Shown: positions 31,190 to 42,164 of the stretch, one piece after another
Position numbering within the stretch: position 1 is the first letter of the stretch
Layout of the letters: every line of letters starts with the position of its first letter
Assembly: GCA_003427395.1 (NCBI GenBank)
Contig: BFEA01000113.1
Span: 900,566-962,610, forward strand
Direction of reading: 5' to 3'
From: Chara braunii
Lineage: Eukaryota > Streptophyta > Charophyceae > Charales > Characeae
Length of the DNA: 62,045 bases
The notes under the pieces: generated by a model
Told to the model about the DNA's origin: nothing
The model's database searches: none
Seen by the model: only the letters and a program-made list of their open reading frames with translations
Position numbers and translations under genes: made by a program

Positions 31190-31642
31190 TCACGCTTGGT
31201 TGAGACCGTCCTAGTCGGCCGACGTTTGTTCCGCACCTAGGAGATCAGCGCCCTAGGGATGGACGACGTTCGGGTTCGTTTGGCGTTAACCAACCGTATC
31301 TATACTACAATGAACGAGCAAACGCCCTCGACTGACCCACCTCTGTAACTGCATGTAAAAACTTTCACACGTGGATCAGTAGCTCGGTAGGGATACGCCC
31401 CTAAGGGTGGTGACAACCCCTTAGGGAAGCAAGCTTATGCCCCGCGGGAACTTGTCCTGTCGTAGGGGGCCGCGGGATGTACAGTTGGCGCACCCGGCTA
31501 GAGCGGCGAAGGGACGACGCGACCGTGACCGTATCGGCGGTCTGAGGGTTATGTATGCATCGTCCCTGAGTTGTCTTTTTTTTGTTAAGTTTTTGTTAAA
31601 CTCTGCAAAAAAGCGGGGGCCGATGCGCTCGACAACATACCA
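31190..31642 (+). repeat. Module B, copy 3 (diverged)
   Basis: Landmarks in B order: GACCGTCCTAGTCGGCCGAC, ACGAGCAAACGCCCTCGACT, GTAGCTCGGTAGGGATACGC, TTGTCCTGTCGTAGGGGGCC and the terminal CCGATGCGCTCGACA at about 31621-31635. A T-rich insertion near 31570-31590 separates the last two. Same orientation as the 19 kb copy and opposite to 39 kb. Confidence 0.78.
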
Positions 31643-31839
31643 CGAGCTCCAATCAATGATAAAGAAAAATGTTCGAAATAAATTTGCTTGAGTATCATCG
31701 ACAATCATTAAAATTTAAATAAAAATAAAATTGGGGATGCAACTGCTGTTCAGTATTTCTTTTTCGTCCAAAAAAATGGCGGGTTAGCAAGCTTCAGCGT
31801 GGTACTCAGGCAGACAATGATATCCACGGCCAAGTGGGT

Positions 31840-31899
31840 CGGGGTCCTCTCTTCCCCTTATTCTCTCTCTCTCTTTCTCTCTCTCTCTGTTTCTCTTTG

Positions 31900-31962
<63 letters not shown>

Positions 31963-31967
31963 NNNNN

Positions 31968-32061
<94 letters not shown>

Positions 32062-32476
32062 TCGAACGAAAGTCTGACTAGAGCCTCGCACGGCTGATTT
32101 AAGAAGCAACGAGAATAAATGGAGACGAAACTTACCTGTGGGAAGGGCTAAGATTTCCCCCTCCTGGTCCGATCAGCGTCTCGATACGCATGAGAGCAGC
32201 GGTTCAATCATCAAGAATGAAATCAATAATTACTCGATCAGGGGTTCATTCCAATCTCAATCGGAGCGTAGAGCAGTTGCTTTGTTTTTCCGAAATAATA
32301 AAAAAAATGGTCCAATCAAGAAGCCCATTCCAATCTCGATCAGAGTACAGAGCAGTGGCTGTGTTTTTTCGAAATAATAATATTAATAAAAAAAACGGTC
32401 AATCAGGATCCGATTTCTTGGATGAGCCGGCAATGGCCAGCGAGCCAATTACCTCGAACGACTACCGAACCAATCA
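31840..32476 (-). mobile_element. LTR2, 3' LTR of the minus-strand gypsy element
   Basis: On the minus strand it begins TGATTGGTTCGG at 32476, eleven bases after the pol stop, and matches 43333-43838 in order: AATTGGCTCG, AAATCGGATCCTGATTGA, two TTATTATTTCGGAAAAA-type units, TACGCATGAGAGCAGCGG-reverse and the microsatellite. Sequence left of the microsatellite does not match the LTR2 end seen at 43.9 and 25.98 kb. The true terminus is therefore missing or misjoined at the gap, and the left limit given is approximate. Confidence 0.8.
31866..32056. repeat. (CT)n/(CA)n compound microsatellite with assembly gap
   Basis: CT repeats run from about 31866 to 32010, then CA repeats to 32056. Five N residues at 31963-31967 mark an unresolved assembly join inside the CT tract. 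The tract belongs to LTR2, whose other copy has the same (GT)n-GAGAAAGAGAAAG-(GA)n series at 43755-43838. Confidence 0.95.
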
Positions 32477-32486
32477 AAGCCAGAAC

Positions 32487-32880
32487 CTATTCTCTGGCCA
32501 CGAACTTCTTTAGCCTTGTCCCGGATACTCAATCTTTCCATTCCGTGCCATTTAGCTCTTCAATCTGGTATGCCCCGAATTCGCCACACCGCACAATCCT
32601 GTAGGGCCCCAACCATCTTTTGTCAAGTTTTCTCAACCACTGCTTTTTCAAGGATGAGTCGTATAGTAGTACACTATCTCCCACTGCCAAGGGCTCTTTC
32701 CACACCCGGGCCATTTAATCCCACCTCATCTTATCCTCCATGCGGCTTCTCTCTACCTGATCGGCGGCCTCTCGCAATCTTTCTTCGGCCGTTCCACTTG
32801 CCGTGCTCGGATATCGAGCAATTCTTCAAAGGACAGGTTTACTTCCAAGTCCTAGCGCCTCCACGTCTTCATAAAGCTTT
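32487..32880 (-). pseudogene. Gypsy integrase C-terminal end
   Basis: The frame continues the integrase after a frameshift near 32860. It carries RLREAADQVERSRMEDKM, a TAA at 32715-32717, then the GPY-type module DKRWLGPYRIVRCGEFGAYQ with W, G, P and Y in place, a TGA at 32529-32531 and a short basic tail ending at TAG 32487-32489. GPY/F modules help target integration in Ty3-type enzymes. Confidence 0.8.
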
Positions 32881-34543
32881 CGATAGGAAAGGTGGCGTGC
32901 CTCCCATACCATAGCGTGGCTGACGCATACTTGGTAATCCTCTTCACAGTAATATTCTCCACGAAAAAAGCCCCTCGCAGGAATTTCGGCCACTGACCAG
33001 GCTTGCCCTCCGTCCATTTAACCAAGAGATTCGTGATGGTACTGTGCCCCCTCTCCACAGGAGCATTTGCTTGAGGGTGCGCGGCCGTAGTATAGTTGGT
33101 CACTACCCCATACCCAGCAAGCAGGGTCCGCACCTCATTGCAGGTAAATTTTGATCCCCGATCCATCACGAATTCCTTGACGAAAGGATAGCGCAGGTCA
33201 TACTCCTCGATGCAGTTTGCCAAAACTGGCCCAGTCTTCGTTCGGATAGCCCGACCATCCACAAACCCAGTGAGGTTATCCCGAGCATCGAAGATATAAT
33301 TGCACCTATTTTCCCCAACTGGCATAAACAATAGGTCCAGGTGTACAACCGCACCCACCTCCCTTTCCAGCCTTGGGTGCAGGGGCTCTCCTAGCCTTTG
33401 CGCTGACCTCTCTTGACACGGGACACAAGCTTGGCAGTATTTGATGACCATGGTCAACATTCCATCCCAGTGGTATAGCTCACTTATCTTCGTGCATGTG
33501 GCACTTATCCCTCTGTGCCCTCCTACTATACCATCATGTAATGCTGCTATGATGTCTAACTGTCGGTTCCTCTCACACACAATCCGCTTGGGGTTCCCAA
33601 CTTGCCGCTTTATAAACAGATGTCCATCTCTCACCACGTAGAGGTGCCTCATCTTCTGCGCCTTGTCGCTAGCATCCCTGTCCCTCATCTCACAGGATAG
33701 AAGTAGGCCTAGCTCAAGATAGATCCCTTCGTATTCCTCTGCCCGGAATACCTCCTTAATCTCTCCTTCTTCGAACTCGTCATCCTGGCTTTCCGGAATC
33801 AGGATTTCATTCTCCTCATGACTAAACGAGCCTCTCCGGTCGAAGTCTCCTTGCAGGAGCGTATTAGTGAGCAGGTACATCCCTCCCATCAGCTGCTCAT
33901 GCTCCTCTATCTGGGTAGGCCCTTCCTCTATTATCCTCACCTTTTCCACCAAGCCATGTGTCCCTGCCAGTGCTGACTTCATCATCCACTAGGTGTCTTT
34001 GCCTCCCCACAGATCTTCTTCCTGAAATGGCTTAAGGACTAAGTCAGCCTTCTGCTCATATCCTCTTGGTGCTATCCATATGGGATGGCTAACACAACTG
34101 GGTACTCGCAACGTCCACTTGTTTATATGAAGTCGCACATCTTCTTCTTGATCCAGGAACCCGTCGACTGGCGGGGTGTCTTCGGTCGACCCCTGATCCG
34201 CACTGTCCCAATTGACGCGGTTCGGGCCATCAACTCTATTCTTATTTCCTGGGATCCTTTCTAGTTCGAAATTAAACATCCAAATGTACGTCAACCATCG
34301 AGCGACGGTTGGGTCAGATGGTGTATAATTCTTCAAAGAGCAGGCCAGCGTCGTAGGGTCCACCCTCAATATAAATCTCCTGCCGAAGACATAATTCCAG
34401 AAGATAATTAGACAATGGAGTACCGCAAGCGTCTCCTTCTTAAACTGAGAGTAGTTCCTCTCAGTCGTGTTAAGAGTACGACTTTCGAATCTTAGCGGCC
34501 TCTCCTTTCCTTCGGCATCCGCCTGGATCAAAACCCCTCCCAA
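32852..34543 (-). pseudogene. Gypsy RNase H and integrase
   Basis: One frame has a TAG at 33986-33988. Before it lies RNase H: GGVLIQADAEGKERPLRFES and ERNYSQFKKETLAVLHCL, the usual Ty3 signature; the first catalytic Asp region lies upstream, beyond a frameshift near 34540-34620. After it lies integrase (378 codons): zinc-binding H150, H157, C187, C190, then catalytic D217 (VVHLDLLF), D275 (VMDRGSKF) and E311 (PVERGHS). D275 and E311 are separated by exactly 35 residues. Active-site residues are intact, but the stop and shifts disable the reading frame. Confidence 0.92.
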
Positions 34544-35967
34544 TGCAGTTGGCCCGGCGTCTGTCTCGATGATGAATGACTTTTCTTCAGTCCCCTCATA
34601 ATTTGGCGCACCAAACCTCCTTCCCTAAACTCTTCTTTCATCCTGGTCACTGCTTCTTCCTGGTCTTTGCCCCAAACCCACTCCTGGTCCTGGCGCACCA
34701 GCTTTCTTAAATGCTCAGTCTTGGCGGCGAAGTTTTTCACGAAGCTCCTCCAAAATCCGCAGGTGCCAAGAAAGCTCCTTACATCAGTTATGGATTGGAA
34801 GGGTACCTGCCACTCTAGGATTTTGTCTGTCTTCTTCACGTCCGGCCTCCGACCCTTCTCGTTGCAGACAAACCCCAGGATAGTAGCTTCTCTCATACAG
34901 TGCTTGGATTTTGGCCCACTTGCAGTGAGGTTGTATTCCTCTAGCAGACCCAAGACCCGATCGAGATCCTGGATATGCCTCCAGACAAAGCGCCTCACTC
35001 CGGGCTGCACCTCGTCCTCCTCTTTCTCCTTCGGGCCTTTGACCTCCAAGTCGTCGATGTAGGGCTGAGTGATGTGCGGGCTGACGGTTTGCATGGCCCT
35101 TATCATATGCCTTTGCACCATTGCCACCGCATTCGTCCAACCCTGAGGGGCCACATTCATGTGGATTAGGCCCCTTGGCGTGTGCATCGCCATCACCGGC
35201 CTATCGGGCGGGTACACTGGAAACTGATCATACCCGGAATAAAGGTCTATAAGTGATATTATAGGCCTCCCCACGCATGACTCTGATAGTGCATCTGCGT
35301 TTGGCAAGCCTCCCGCATCTTGCACCGTTACTGCATTTAGTCGCTGCAGATCCTGTACCCACCGTAGCATCCCGTTCGACTTAATAAAGCAGAACCAAGG
35401 GGAAGCATACGGACCACTAGAGTAACCGGCAACATGCATGCGCATCTTGCCATCCAGGTAGTCCACCACCATCTTCTCCTCATCAGGGTTTGGGTATCGC
35501 GCACCCCTTAGATTCCAAGGCTCGTTGGGGACCGTGTGGATCCGGATCATAGGGATTTTGTCCACATCCAGCCTCCCTCGCTGGTCATCATTAAAGGCGT
35601 ATGCGCGATGCCTCTTCTTCATCAGCTGCACCATCAACGTCCTTTCCTGGGGCGAAAGAAAGCCTGGCTCCCCGACTATCAACTTCTCTTAATTTCCTTC
35701 ATTGATACGACATGGATCTTTCAGTGCCTGCTCTTGCATCCGCCGTATCAGTCCTCGCTCTCGCTCGTAATAAGCCTCCTCATCTTCCGTAACGAGCACG
35801 GGAACAGGGCGGCACTTTTTATCTATTGTTTTGTACCGCCTTTGGGCGCCCTGCTTAAGCCGTCCCCTAAAAAAGGCCGGTTTGTCGTTTGCGTCTGTCC
35901 CATCGCAGACCCTTTTCTCCCTGCTGGAAGGCGATAGATAAGCTCCACCTCCCCCGCCTGTGCGCAC
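34528..35967 (-). pseudogene. Gypsy reverse transcriptase
   Basis: One frame has a TAA at 35689-35691. The RT core after it contains SPWFCFIKSNGMLRWVQDLQ, LIDLYSGYDQFPV (motif A), MNVAPQGWTNAVAMVQRHM (motif B) and QPYIDDLEVKG (motif C, YIDD). The connection domain FLGTCGFWRSFVKNFA follows. This is a Ty3-type RT. It overlaps the end of the protease frame by about 145 bases in a different frame; this could be a decayed programmed frameshift or simple mutation, and I cannot tell which. Confidence 0.92.
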
Positions 35968-38108
35968 TCCAACACATGCTCTCGCAAGGCCTTGATGGCC
36001 TCCGGATCCGCCATCTCATGTGCTGCCACAATCTTCATAGCCTTGCTTACGTCCGTAAGGCTTAGTGACAGTACCTCCGCCCCACCTTCCTCCTCGAACT
36101 CCTCCGCGAGCCTCCGCCGCTCGTTCTCCGATTCCACATAAGTGAACGAGCCGGGATTAGGCCTATTCCGCTCGCTTCCTGGCCCCGTGTTCTGGCAGGT
36201 GACAACCTCATAGTTCCCACAGGCTGGGTCGCTCAAAAGTAATATCATCGTCCCATCGTGCTTATTGAAGATTAGGGTCTCCGTCCTGCACATGAACGAC
36301 TTGCCCAGAAGAATAGGGTGGTCCACGTCCGGCATGATAAAAAAACACGTCCTCGCTCGCACCTTGCCAATCTCTATGATCACATTCGACATGGTGCCGC
36401 AAAAAACTGCTTTGCAGTTGGCCCCGTGCAGCAAGCCGTGGTATACACGGTCGATCTCCATCCCAAGCATGAGCGCATCTCGTTCCCTAATGATATTCAT
36501 TTCAGCGCCCGTATCCATCATCGCCACACACTTCTTCTCGTTTACCACCAAATCCACCAATCCGCATGCCGCACACTTCCAGTCCATTCTTGTTCCAGCT
36601 TGTGTCCATCCCACTTCCCTGGGCAGGACATCACTCAAATGCACGTTGGGCACTAGCCTTCGAGACAATCGCTCTTTCAACTCTTCCCGGAGTCTTGGTG
36701 CGGACGCCAGAATGTCTTTTAAGTTCATAAGGTCGTTATGACCTTCAAGGAGTCGGTCCACCATCCTTTCCACATTAAAGTCCTCCTCCAACCTGACGGT
36801 GTACTTTCTCTTCCTGGGCACGCCTTCCTGTAGGCCTGGCTCAGCTCTCTTTTGAGCCTCCTTCCGCTGGGCTCTTTGCTCCGTCCGCTGGTCCTCCTCC
36901 TGACGAAGCCTCTCATCTTTCGTGTCGTCTTCCTCTTCCTCGTCTTCCTGGACCTCGACCACCTCCTTCCTACGCTCAGGCTCAGGTCTCTTCCGTGGAG
37001 GTGCCTGACTTGGCGCTTGGCTTGGTGGCTGACTAGGGCCCGCCTTACTTTGGCTCCTGGTTTGAGTTGCTTGCGGCGCCCGCCCATGTGGGGTGGGCGG
37101 TCTGAACATCATTCCTGACCTGGGGCCAGTCTCTGGCACGGCAACCCCGGGACTACTCTGTTGTCCAGCCGTCGGCCCCGGCCCAGTCTCATAGAGGAAG
37201 ACCTTTGGGAGGTCGTCTCTCCACCCTTGGACTTCATTACATAGCTCTTTCAGTCTTCGCTGGTATCTTCTCATTTTCTCTACCAAATCCTCCATCTTTT
37301 CCAGGGTGGTTACGGTCGGCTCCCCTTCGTTCTCTCTCCCCTCGTCATCTGACTCAACAATTATCGGCTCTTCCCTTATGGCCCCGGCCTTTAGTCGTTG
37401 CGTAACCTCCTCACTATCCCCCGTGGTCTCTTCAATTCTTATGGTCGGGTCTTCTCTCTCCTGCCACATTCTAAACATGGCCGGGGCGGCTGATGGCCCT
37501 GCCGCCGCCCGCCTAAGGGTCTCCTGACTGATCCCTCCCGGAGTTTTGGGGTCAATGTGTTCCCCCCACTTGTCGTATATATCTCCATCCATACAAGAGG
37601 AAATCAGGCCCGCAAGCTCATCATCCCGCCTTTGCTGGCAGAACCGAATCGTGTGGCCTACAATGCCACAATGCCAGCAGGTCGCGTTCCACCAGTCAAA
37701 GCAGGGTCTCCCATACCCTTGGCCCCCTTGTTGACTGCCCTGGTCACCTTGGCCCTGGCCCTCTTGGCTGTTTCATCTACCGCCACGTCCCCCGCCGTTT
37801 CGGCCTCGTCCGCCACCCTGTCGGCCTCCTTGTCCCCTACCACCATTGCCCTGTCCTCCTTGCCCTTGGCCTCCTCCTCCCGCCACACTAGCCTGCGATG
37901 CTTGTTGTGAGGGGGGAGGCTGGGTCGTGAATTGGCCTTGCGCCGCCGGGAAACTTGGCGGCCCTGTGCTCGTTGACAGACCCGAAAACGGAACCATCTG
38001 TCCAGTATGGGTTTGGCCCCCTCCACACGCGGTGCAATGATTACAGCTAGGCCAAGGCGCCGCTTGACAGTACGGTACCCAATGTCCACAGGCCGGAGGC
38101 GGCCCCAT
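35823..38108 (-). pseudogene. Gypsy gag C-terminus, zinc knuckle and retropepsin
   Basis: A 762-codon frame is broken only by TGA at 37773-37775. It begins with a Gly/Gln-rich stretch, then a CCHC knuckle CWHCGIVGHTIRFC (37638-37679), a P/Q/S-rich linker, an acidic E/D run and a basic run. The protease follows, with MMDTGAEMNIIRERD (catalytic Asp near 36514) and PILLGKSFM. Another CxxC pair, WKCAACGLVDL, precedes the protease. The long charged linker between knuckle and protease is unusual in length. The live protein would package RNA and process the polyprotein. Confidence 0.9.
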
Positions 38109-38289
38109 TGGTGTCGTCCCTGCCGGCGCGGGAGTGGTTACGGCGGCCGCCGGCGACGCGGCAAGTGCCTGGGGGACCTGCCCTTTGCCAGACCTTGGTC
38201 ACCGAGCAATAGATTGCGTTGCTTCCGCTGGGCCTTGGTAAGGATTTGCGATCCCGTCTCCTCCTCGCCGTAATCCTCCTGCCCGGCGC

Positions 38290-39063
38290 CTTCATCCCCC
38301 ACCTCCTTTCCTCAGCCTTGGCATCCTGGCCGTAGCCTAACGCCGCAAGTACATCAGTGACGATCCTCTTTACTCCCGGGGTCCCCGATGTAGTAGCGTC
38401 TCTCTCCTTCCTTTTCCTTCTTTCCAGGCGCATCTGATGTTGCTCCACCTGGTCTAAACTCCCATCCTCCACTCCTCTCTCAATGGTGGCTCATGTAAGC
38501 TTTGCGCTGCCTGCTCCATGACTCGTCAGTTCGGATGCCTCTGACCCAGTGAGCAGCCCCAGAAAGATAGCGCATTGCCTCTCCTCAGAGATCCCGTGAA
38601 CTTTTCTTGCCTTCTTCTTAAACTCTTGTACGAAGGCCCCTATCGTGGTAAAGTCATCCTTGTTCATTCCCTCAAGATCTGAGATGGTAAGCAGCCCATC
38701 ACCCAACCGATACTTGCGCAGCATGCTCTCCCTGAATCTTGCCCAACTGCCATGGGCGGCATCCACAACCTTTTGCACCTCCTAATGGTGCCTATGGAGC
38801 ACGTACCTCATAATACGCTGGAATTTCACCTCATCTGACAATCCCACCATTGCCTGCTCCACCAAGTCTAGCCAGTCTGAAACCCTTTCCCCATCAAAGT
38901 GGAAGGTCTCAACCTTTGGAATATTACTCGGGGTCCTCTCATGTCGATCTAGGGCTGCGATGAGGTCCTCAAGGGTCTGGACCCTTCCAGCGCCACCATC
39001 CTCCGGCATCTTGGTAGGTCTCCTTTTCCAACTTCCTGTTAAGAGAAAACCAAAGGCACTCAC
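38290..39063 (-). pseudogene. Gypsy gag N-terminal part
   Basis: One frame has TAG at 38779-38781 and TGA at 38491-38493. It carries the gag signature VETFHFDGERVSDWLDLVEQ and later WARFRESMLRKYR and FVQEFKKKARKVHG, i.e. the Retrotrans_gag fold region. The likely start is the ATG at 39007-39009 (MPEDGGAGR) or an upstream one at 39061-39063. It shifts frame near 38290 to join the knuckle-bearing block. Confidence 0.82.
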
Positions 39064-39323
39064 TTACTTAGCATCCTACTCCAACCTGGTCTAACCCGCA
39101 TCTCCTACCTAGCCTCACCCTTGACGTGAGTATTACCACCCTTTACGCTCTCGCTAGGACCGGGCAGACAACCAAATACATATACAAGTGCTAACTTCCC
39201 CTTTTTATACTTAGTCCCTCATCACTTACCTTTCACTTCAATCACACTTATCACTCTCTTATGCCTATTTTCTCACTCGTACCCGGATGTCGTTCCACCA
39301 GGGACAACGGTAGGCTTCCGTTA
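39064..39323 (-). other. Gypsy leader between primer site and gag
   Basis: About 260 bases of untranslated leader. No open frame of note. Confidence 0.6.
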
Positions 39324-39341
39324 TCGTCGGCAACGGCGCCA
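39324..39341 (-). promoter_or_regulatory. Primer-binding site, tRNA-Asp type
   Basis: On the minus strand TGGCGCCGTTGCCG is complementary to the 3' end of plant tRNA-Asp. It follows CTCGACA plus two bases, an LTR-like CA end. The following bases (ACGATAAC) differ from the fuller match at 43916. Confidence 0.8.
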
Positions 39342-39343
39342 CC

Positions 39344-39898
39344 TGTCGAGCGCATCGGTCCGACACCGCTCGTGGCAGCGCGGGACCCTCTCGGTCGCGT
39401 CACGCAGGAGTTGGATTAACCTTGTCATGAACACACAAATGGAGCTTCCTTAGGCCGCTCCGGTCGAGTGCACCAGTCATACCTCTCGCGAGCCCCTACG
39501 ACAGGATAGGGCCTATGCGAGGCACAGCTTACCTCCACCTTACGGGAGCTGTCACCTCCCTTCGGTGGGCGTATCCCCGCCGAGCTACCAGTCCACAGTA
39601 CGAAAGCTACTCGGTTGCAATCGCAGAGGTGGACCAGACACGAGCGTTTCTCGTTCGTTGTAGCATAGGGGGTACGCGCGGTAGCACGCCCATCGGACCC
39701 GCACGCGAACCGACATCTTGGGGGGGCTGAAGTCCCAAGTGCGGCTCGTCGTCGGTCGACTAGGACGCATCCCACTCACCACGCATACACTACTCTACAA
39801 ACACGAAAGGGAACGCACACACACACATACATGACACGACACGATACAAACAATGTGACAACGCTCCTAGCCCCTTGGTAGCCGTCCCATAACTTCCT
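39344..39898 (-). repeat. Module B, copy 4, abutting the gypsy primer site
   Basis: Same landmarks and orientation as the 12.1 kb copy. On the minus strand it ends ATGCGCTCGACA immediately before the primer site. So B is the 3' part of an LTR for at least one element family, and its other copies are LTR relics. Confidence 0.85.
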
Positions 39899-40262
39899 GA
39901 CGCGGAAATTGGATAGGCGTCGCGTGCGAGGCTTAGTATAAATATCGCGCGGACGCGGGGCTACTCCAATTGATTCGCAATGCAAGCGTACGCACGCGGT
40001 CACAATGATGGCGTACTATGTAGTACCCATACTCACGTGGCCCTCGTCAATCTCGAGGGTCGCGTTCGACACTCAGGTGTCGGCTGACAAGCGCCTTGAG
40101 GGATAATCTCTCGACGCCGCACAACCGCCATGTGCGGTTGAAGACCACACCCTCTTCTGCACCCTGTGCAGAGGGGTTGAGTAGACAACTTCAAGCTGTC
40201 GTGGCGGTCGAATATCAAGGGGTTTGACTTTGACGGCTGCCACGGACTATAACGTCCAACTA
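39899..40262 (+). repeat. Module A, copy 3, with TATA block
   Basis: TATA block CTTAGTATAAATATCGCGCG (TATAAAT at 39937-39943) is followed by the A body and the end TAACGTCCAACTAAG at about 40250. It has the same arrangement with B as at 19 kb. Confidence 0.85.
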
Positions 40263-41030
40263 AGAAAACTCAAAAAAAAAACTTATCCCAACTTTCATTA
40301 GTTGGTGGCCTTCTAAAATAGAAGGGGGTAGACAAGCCCAAACGACGCGCGCACGGAGGAGGCCCGGTATCCTACCTATAGACAATCCGGCGTCCGGGAT
40401 AATGAGGCCCGTACGCGGACTCCCATAGGCCGACCGGGACTAGTCCTTCGCCCACGCGCCGCTTCACGTTACCAAAGTCCCAAGTTTATTGGCCGTGTCG
40501 CGCTCGTGGTCTCGCCACCTGACCCATAACTCTTTTGGTACGGGGTGAGACGAGCGGTGCGCGCGCGCACTTAATATAAGATCGCGAGGATGCTGGACTT
40601 ACATATACTATCTCGCTATGCAGCTCTACGTGAGTAACTGCAATGGAGGCGCATTATGTGGTGCCCATATCCAAACGGCCTATTTTTAGCCATGGGATCA
40701 TCTCCGACGCTCAGGCGTTGGCTGAAGCGCCCGCTAAAGGGAGGTAACCTTTTAGCAGGCGCATAATTGGCCTGAGGGTCTTTCCGTCTTCTGCACCCTG
40801 AGGTGTCCCAGAGGGTGCGGGGTAAGACGGTCCCTAGGGCAGGAAGGAATTTGGAGCGGTGGTGAGTTTCCTGGTGCATCACCAGCGGCACGCTAACCCT
40901 TCCGCCCGGAAATTTATCGTTCCACCAAGATAAATCGCAACAAGGAAGGGAAGCAAGTACTTTTACCGTTTATCAAAGAAAAAACCCCTCTCGTGTTAGG
41001 CTCAGGGCCCTTACTGCGCGGGCACTTTAG
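40263..41030 (+). repeat. Second, partial module A and linker
   Basis: After about 300 bases of unrelated DNA, a second A-like copy begins at about 40560 with CTTAATATAAGATCGCGAGG (TATAAG at 40575-40580). It keeps the GCGCATTATGTGGTGCCCAT and GACGCTCAGGCGTTGGCTGA segments to about 40850. The remainder to 41030 shows nothing I can name. Confidence 0.7.
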
Positions 41031-42052
41031 GCCGCGCTAATTCCTCACGTAGGTACACATACACACGCACATACATATGCACAGGGGAAATAATTATGTG
41101 ACGATCACTTCTCACAATCATAGTGGGTCTCCTCTTAGCCATACCTATATGTGCGACCGCAACGCAGTCCAACCGAAACCCCAAGCCACTGAACATACCT
41201 GCAATCACATCAAAAGTCACACAAGAGTCCACACATTATACGGAGTCAACTCCAATCAGTTCCTATACTCATACCCCTCGCCTTAGCCATGCAAACCCCA
41301 ACCTCCAGCCAACCAACCTTAATTAAATACTCAGTACCTTTGTTAAATGGCCATTCAATAAAAGTCCGGGCAAAACCCTTAACAAACAGAAAGATCACCA
41401 GGACCAAAGCCGTTTAGGTTGAGTATGGGGAGCGAGTAGGAATTGAGTCGTAGACCGAAGAATCGGTAACCGACCTGTTATCAATGATAACAACAGATGA
41501 TCCTCAAGAGATCAGTTGGACTTAGTCCAAGTCCTGAATCAGATCGACCAAGCTGACCTATAACACAAAACAGGTCAACGCCCAAGACTAAACATGTAAG
41601 CCTTATGCGAACTATCTTCTATATGGTGGTCCCATCTAACCTTCTGGTAGCCAACTAGGTCCGAGCATAGTCCTAAGTAAGGGCTCAAAGAAAAGGTAGA
41701 CCTTTGGATGGGTTTTACCCTATACAGAGTGGACTGCCAACTCTGCCACCTGTCATAATATAATCTAACTCCTCTAAACTAAGGAAATTTCAGTAGCGCT
41801 TCCCGTAGGAAAAATGTCTTCCAGAATTTATATAAGCCTGAATATAGAAACAGGAATAGTTGTTGACCTTTTAAAACTCAATTTTGTAAAACTCTCTGAA
41901 TTAGGAAAAAATTTGGGCAGCACTCCCTTTAGAAAGGGAGACTTTCCATATTTGTATTAAGCCATATATGATTTAGTCAGTTGAACTCTTGAAAGTCAAA
42001 GATTTGTGTAACTCCTTGGATTTGCAGAAATTTCGGCAGCGCTTCCCGAGGT
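41031..42052 (+). repeat. Modules D and C, third copy, truncated
   Basis: D matches 20.10-20.65 kb closely (for example GTGACGATCACTTCTCACAA and TGTTATCAATGATAACA). C begins near 41740 with CACCTGTCATAATATAATCT and AGTAGCGCTTCCCGTAGG. Similarity stops at GGCAGCGCTTCCCGAGG (42036-42052). The DNA beyond belongs to the LTR2/minisatellite unit, which seems to have inserted here. Confidence 0.8.
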
Positions 42053-42164
42053 GCTATGGTTCAGTGCTGGTCACGGTCAACGGTAGCTATGGCGGTTGCT
42101 TGTGTATGTGTGAGTGAAAACAAGATAGGACAATGTCCCAGACGTTCTCAACGAACAGGCGATT

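Larger units (their letters stand above)
32487..39341 (-). mobile_element. Decayed Ty3/gypsy LTR retrotransposon, internal region
   Basis: Reading on the minus strand: tRNA-Asp primer site (39341-39324), gag with CCHC knuckle, aspartic protease, RT, RNase H, integrase (DD35E), stop at 32487, then LTR2. The domain order PR-RT-RH-INT is that of Ty3/gypsy. At least seven in-frame stops (TAG 38779, TGA 38491, TGA 37773, TAA 35689, TAG 33986, TAA 32715, TGA 32529) and four frame changes show that it is dead. The 5' side is odd: the sequence abutting the primer site is module B, not LTR2. Confidence 0.93.

Noticed and set aside
31799-32097. Frames across the microsatellite encoding SLSLSL and HTHTHT repeats
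   Set aside because: They translate simple CT and CA repeats and run through an assembly gap.
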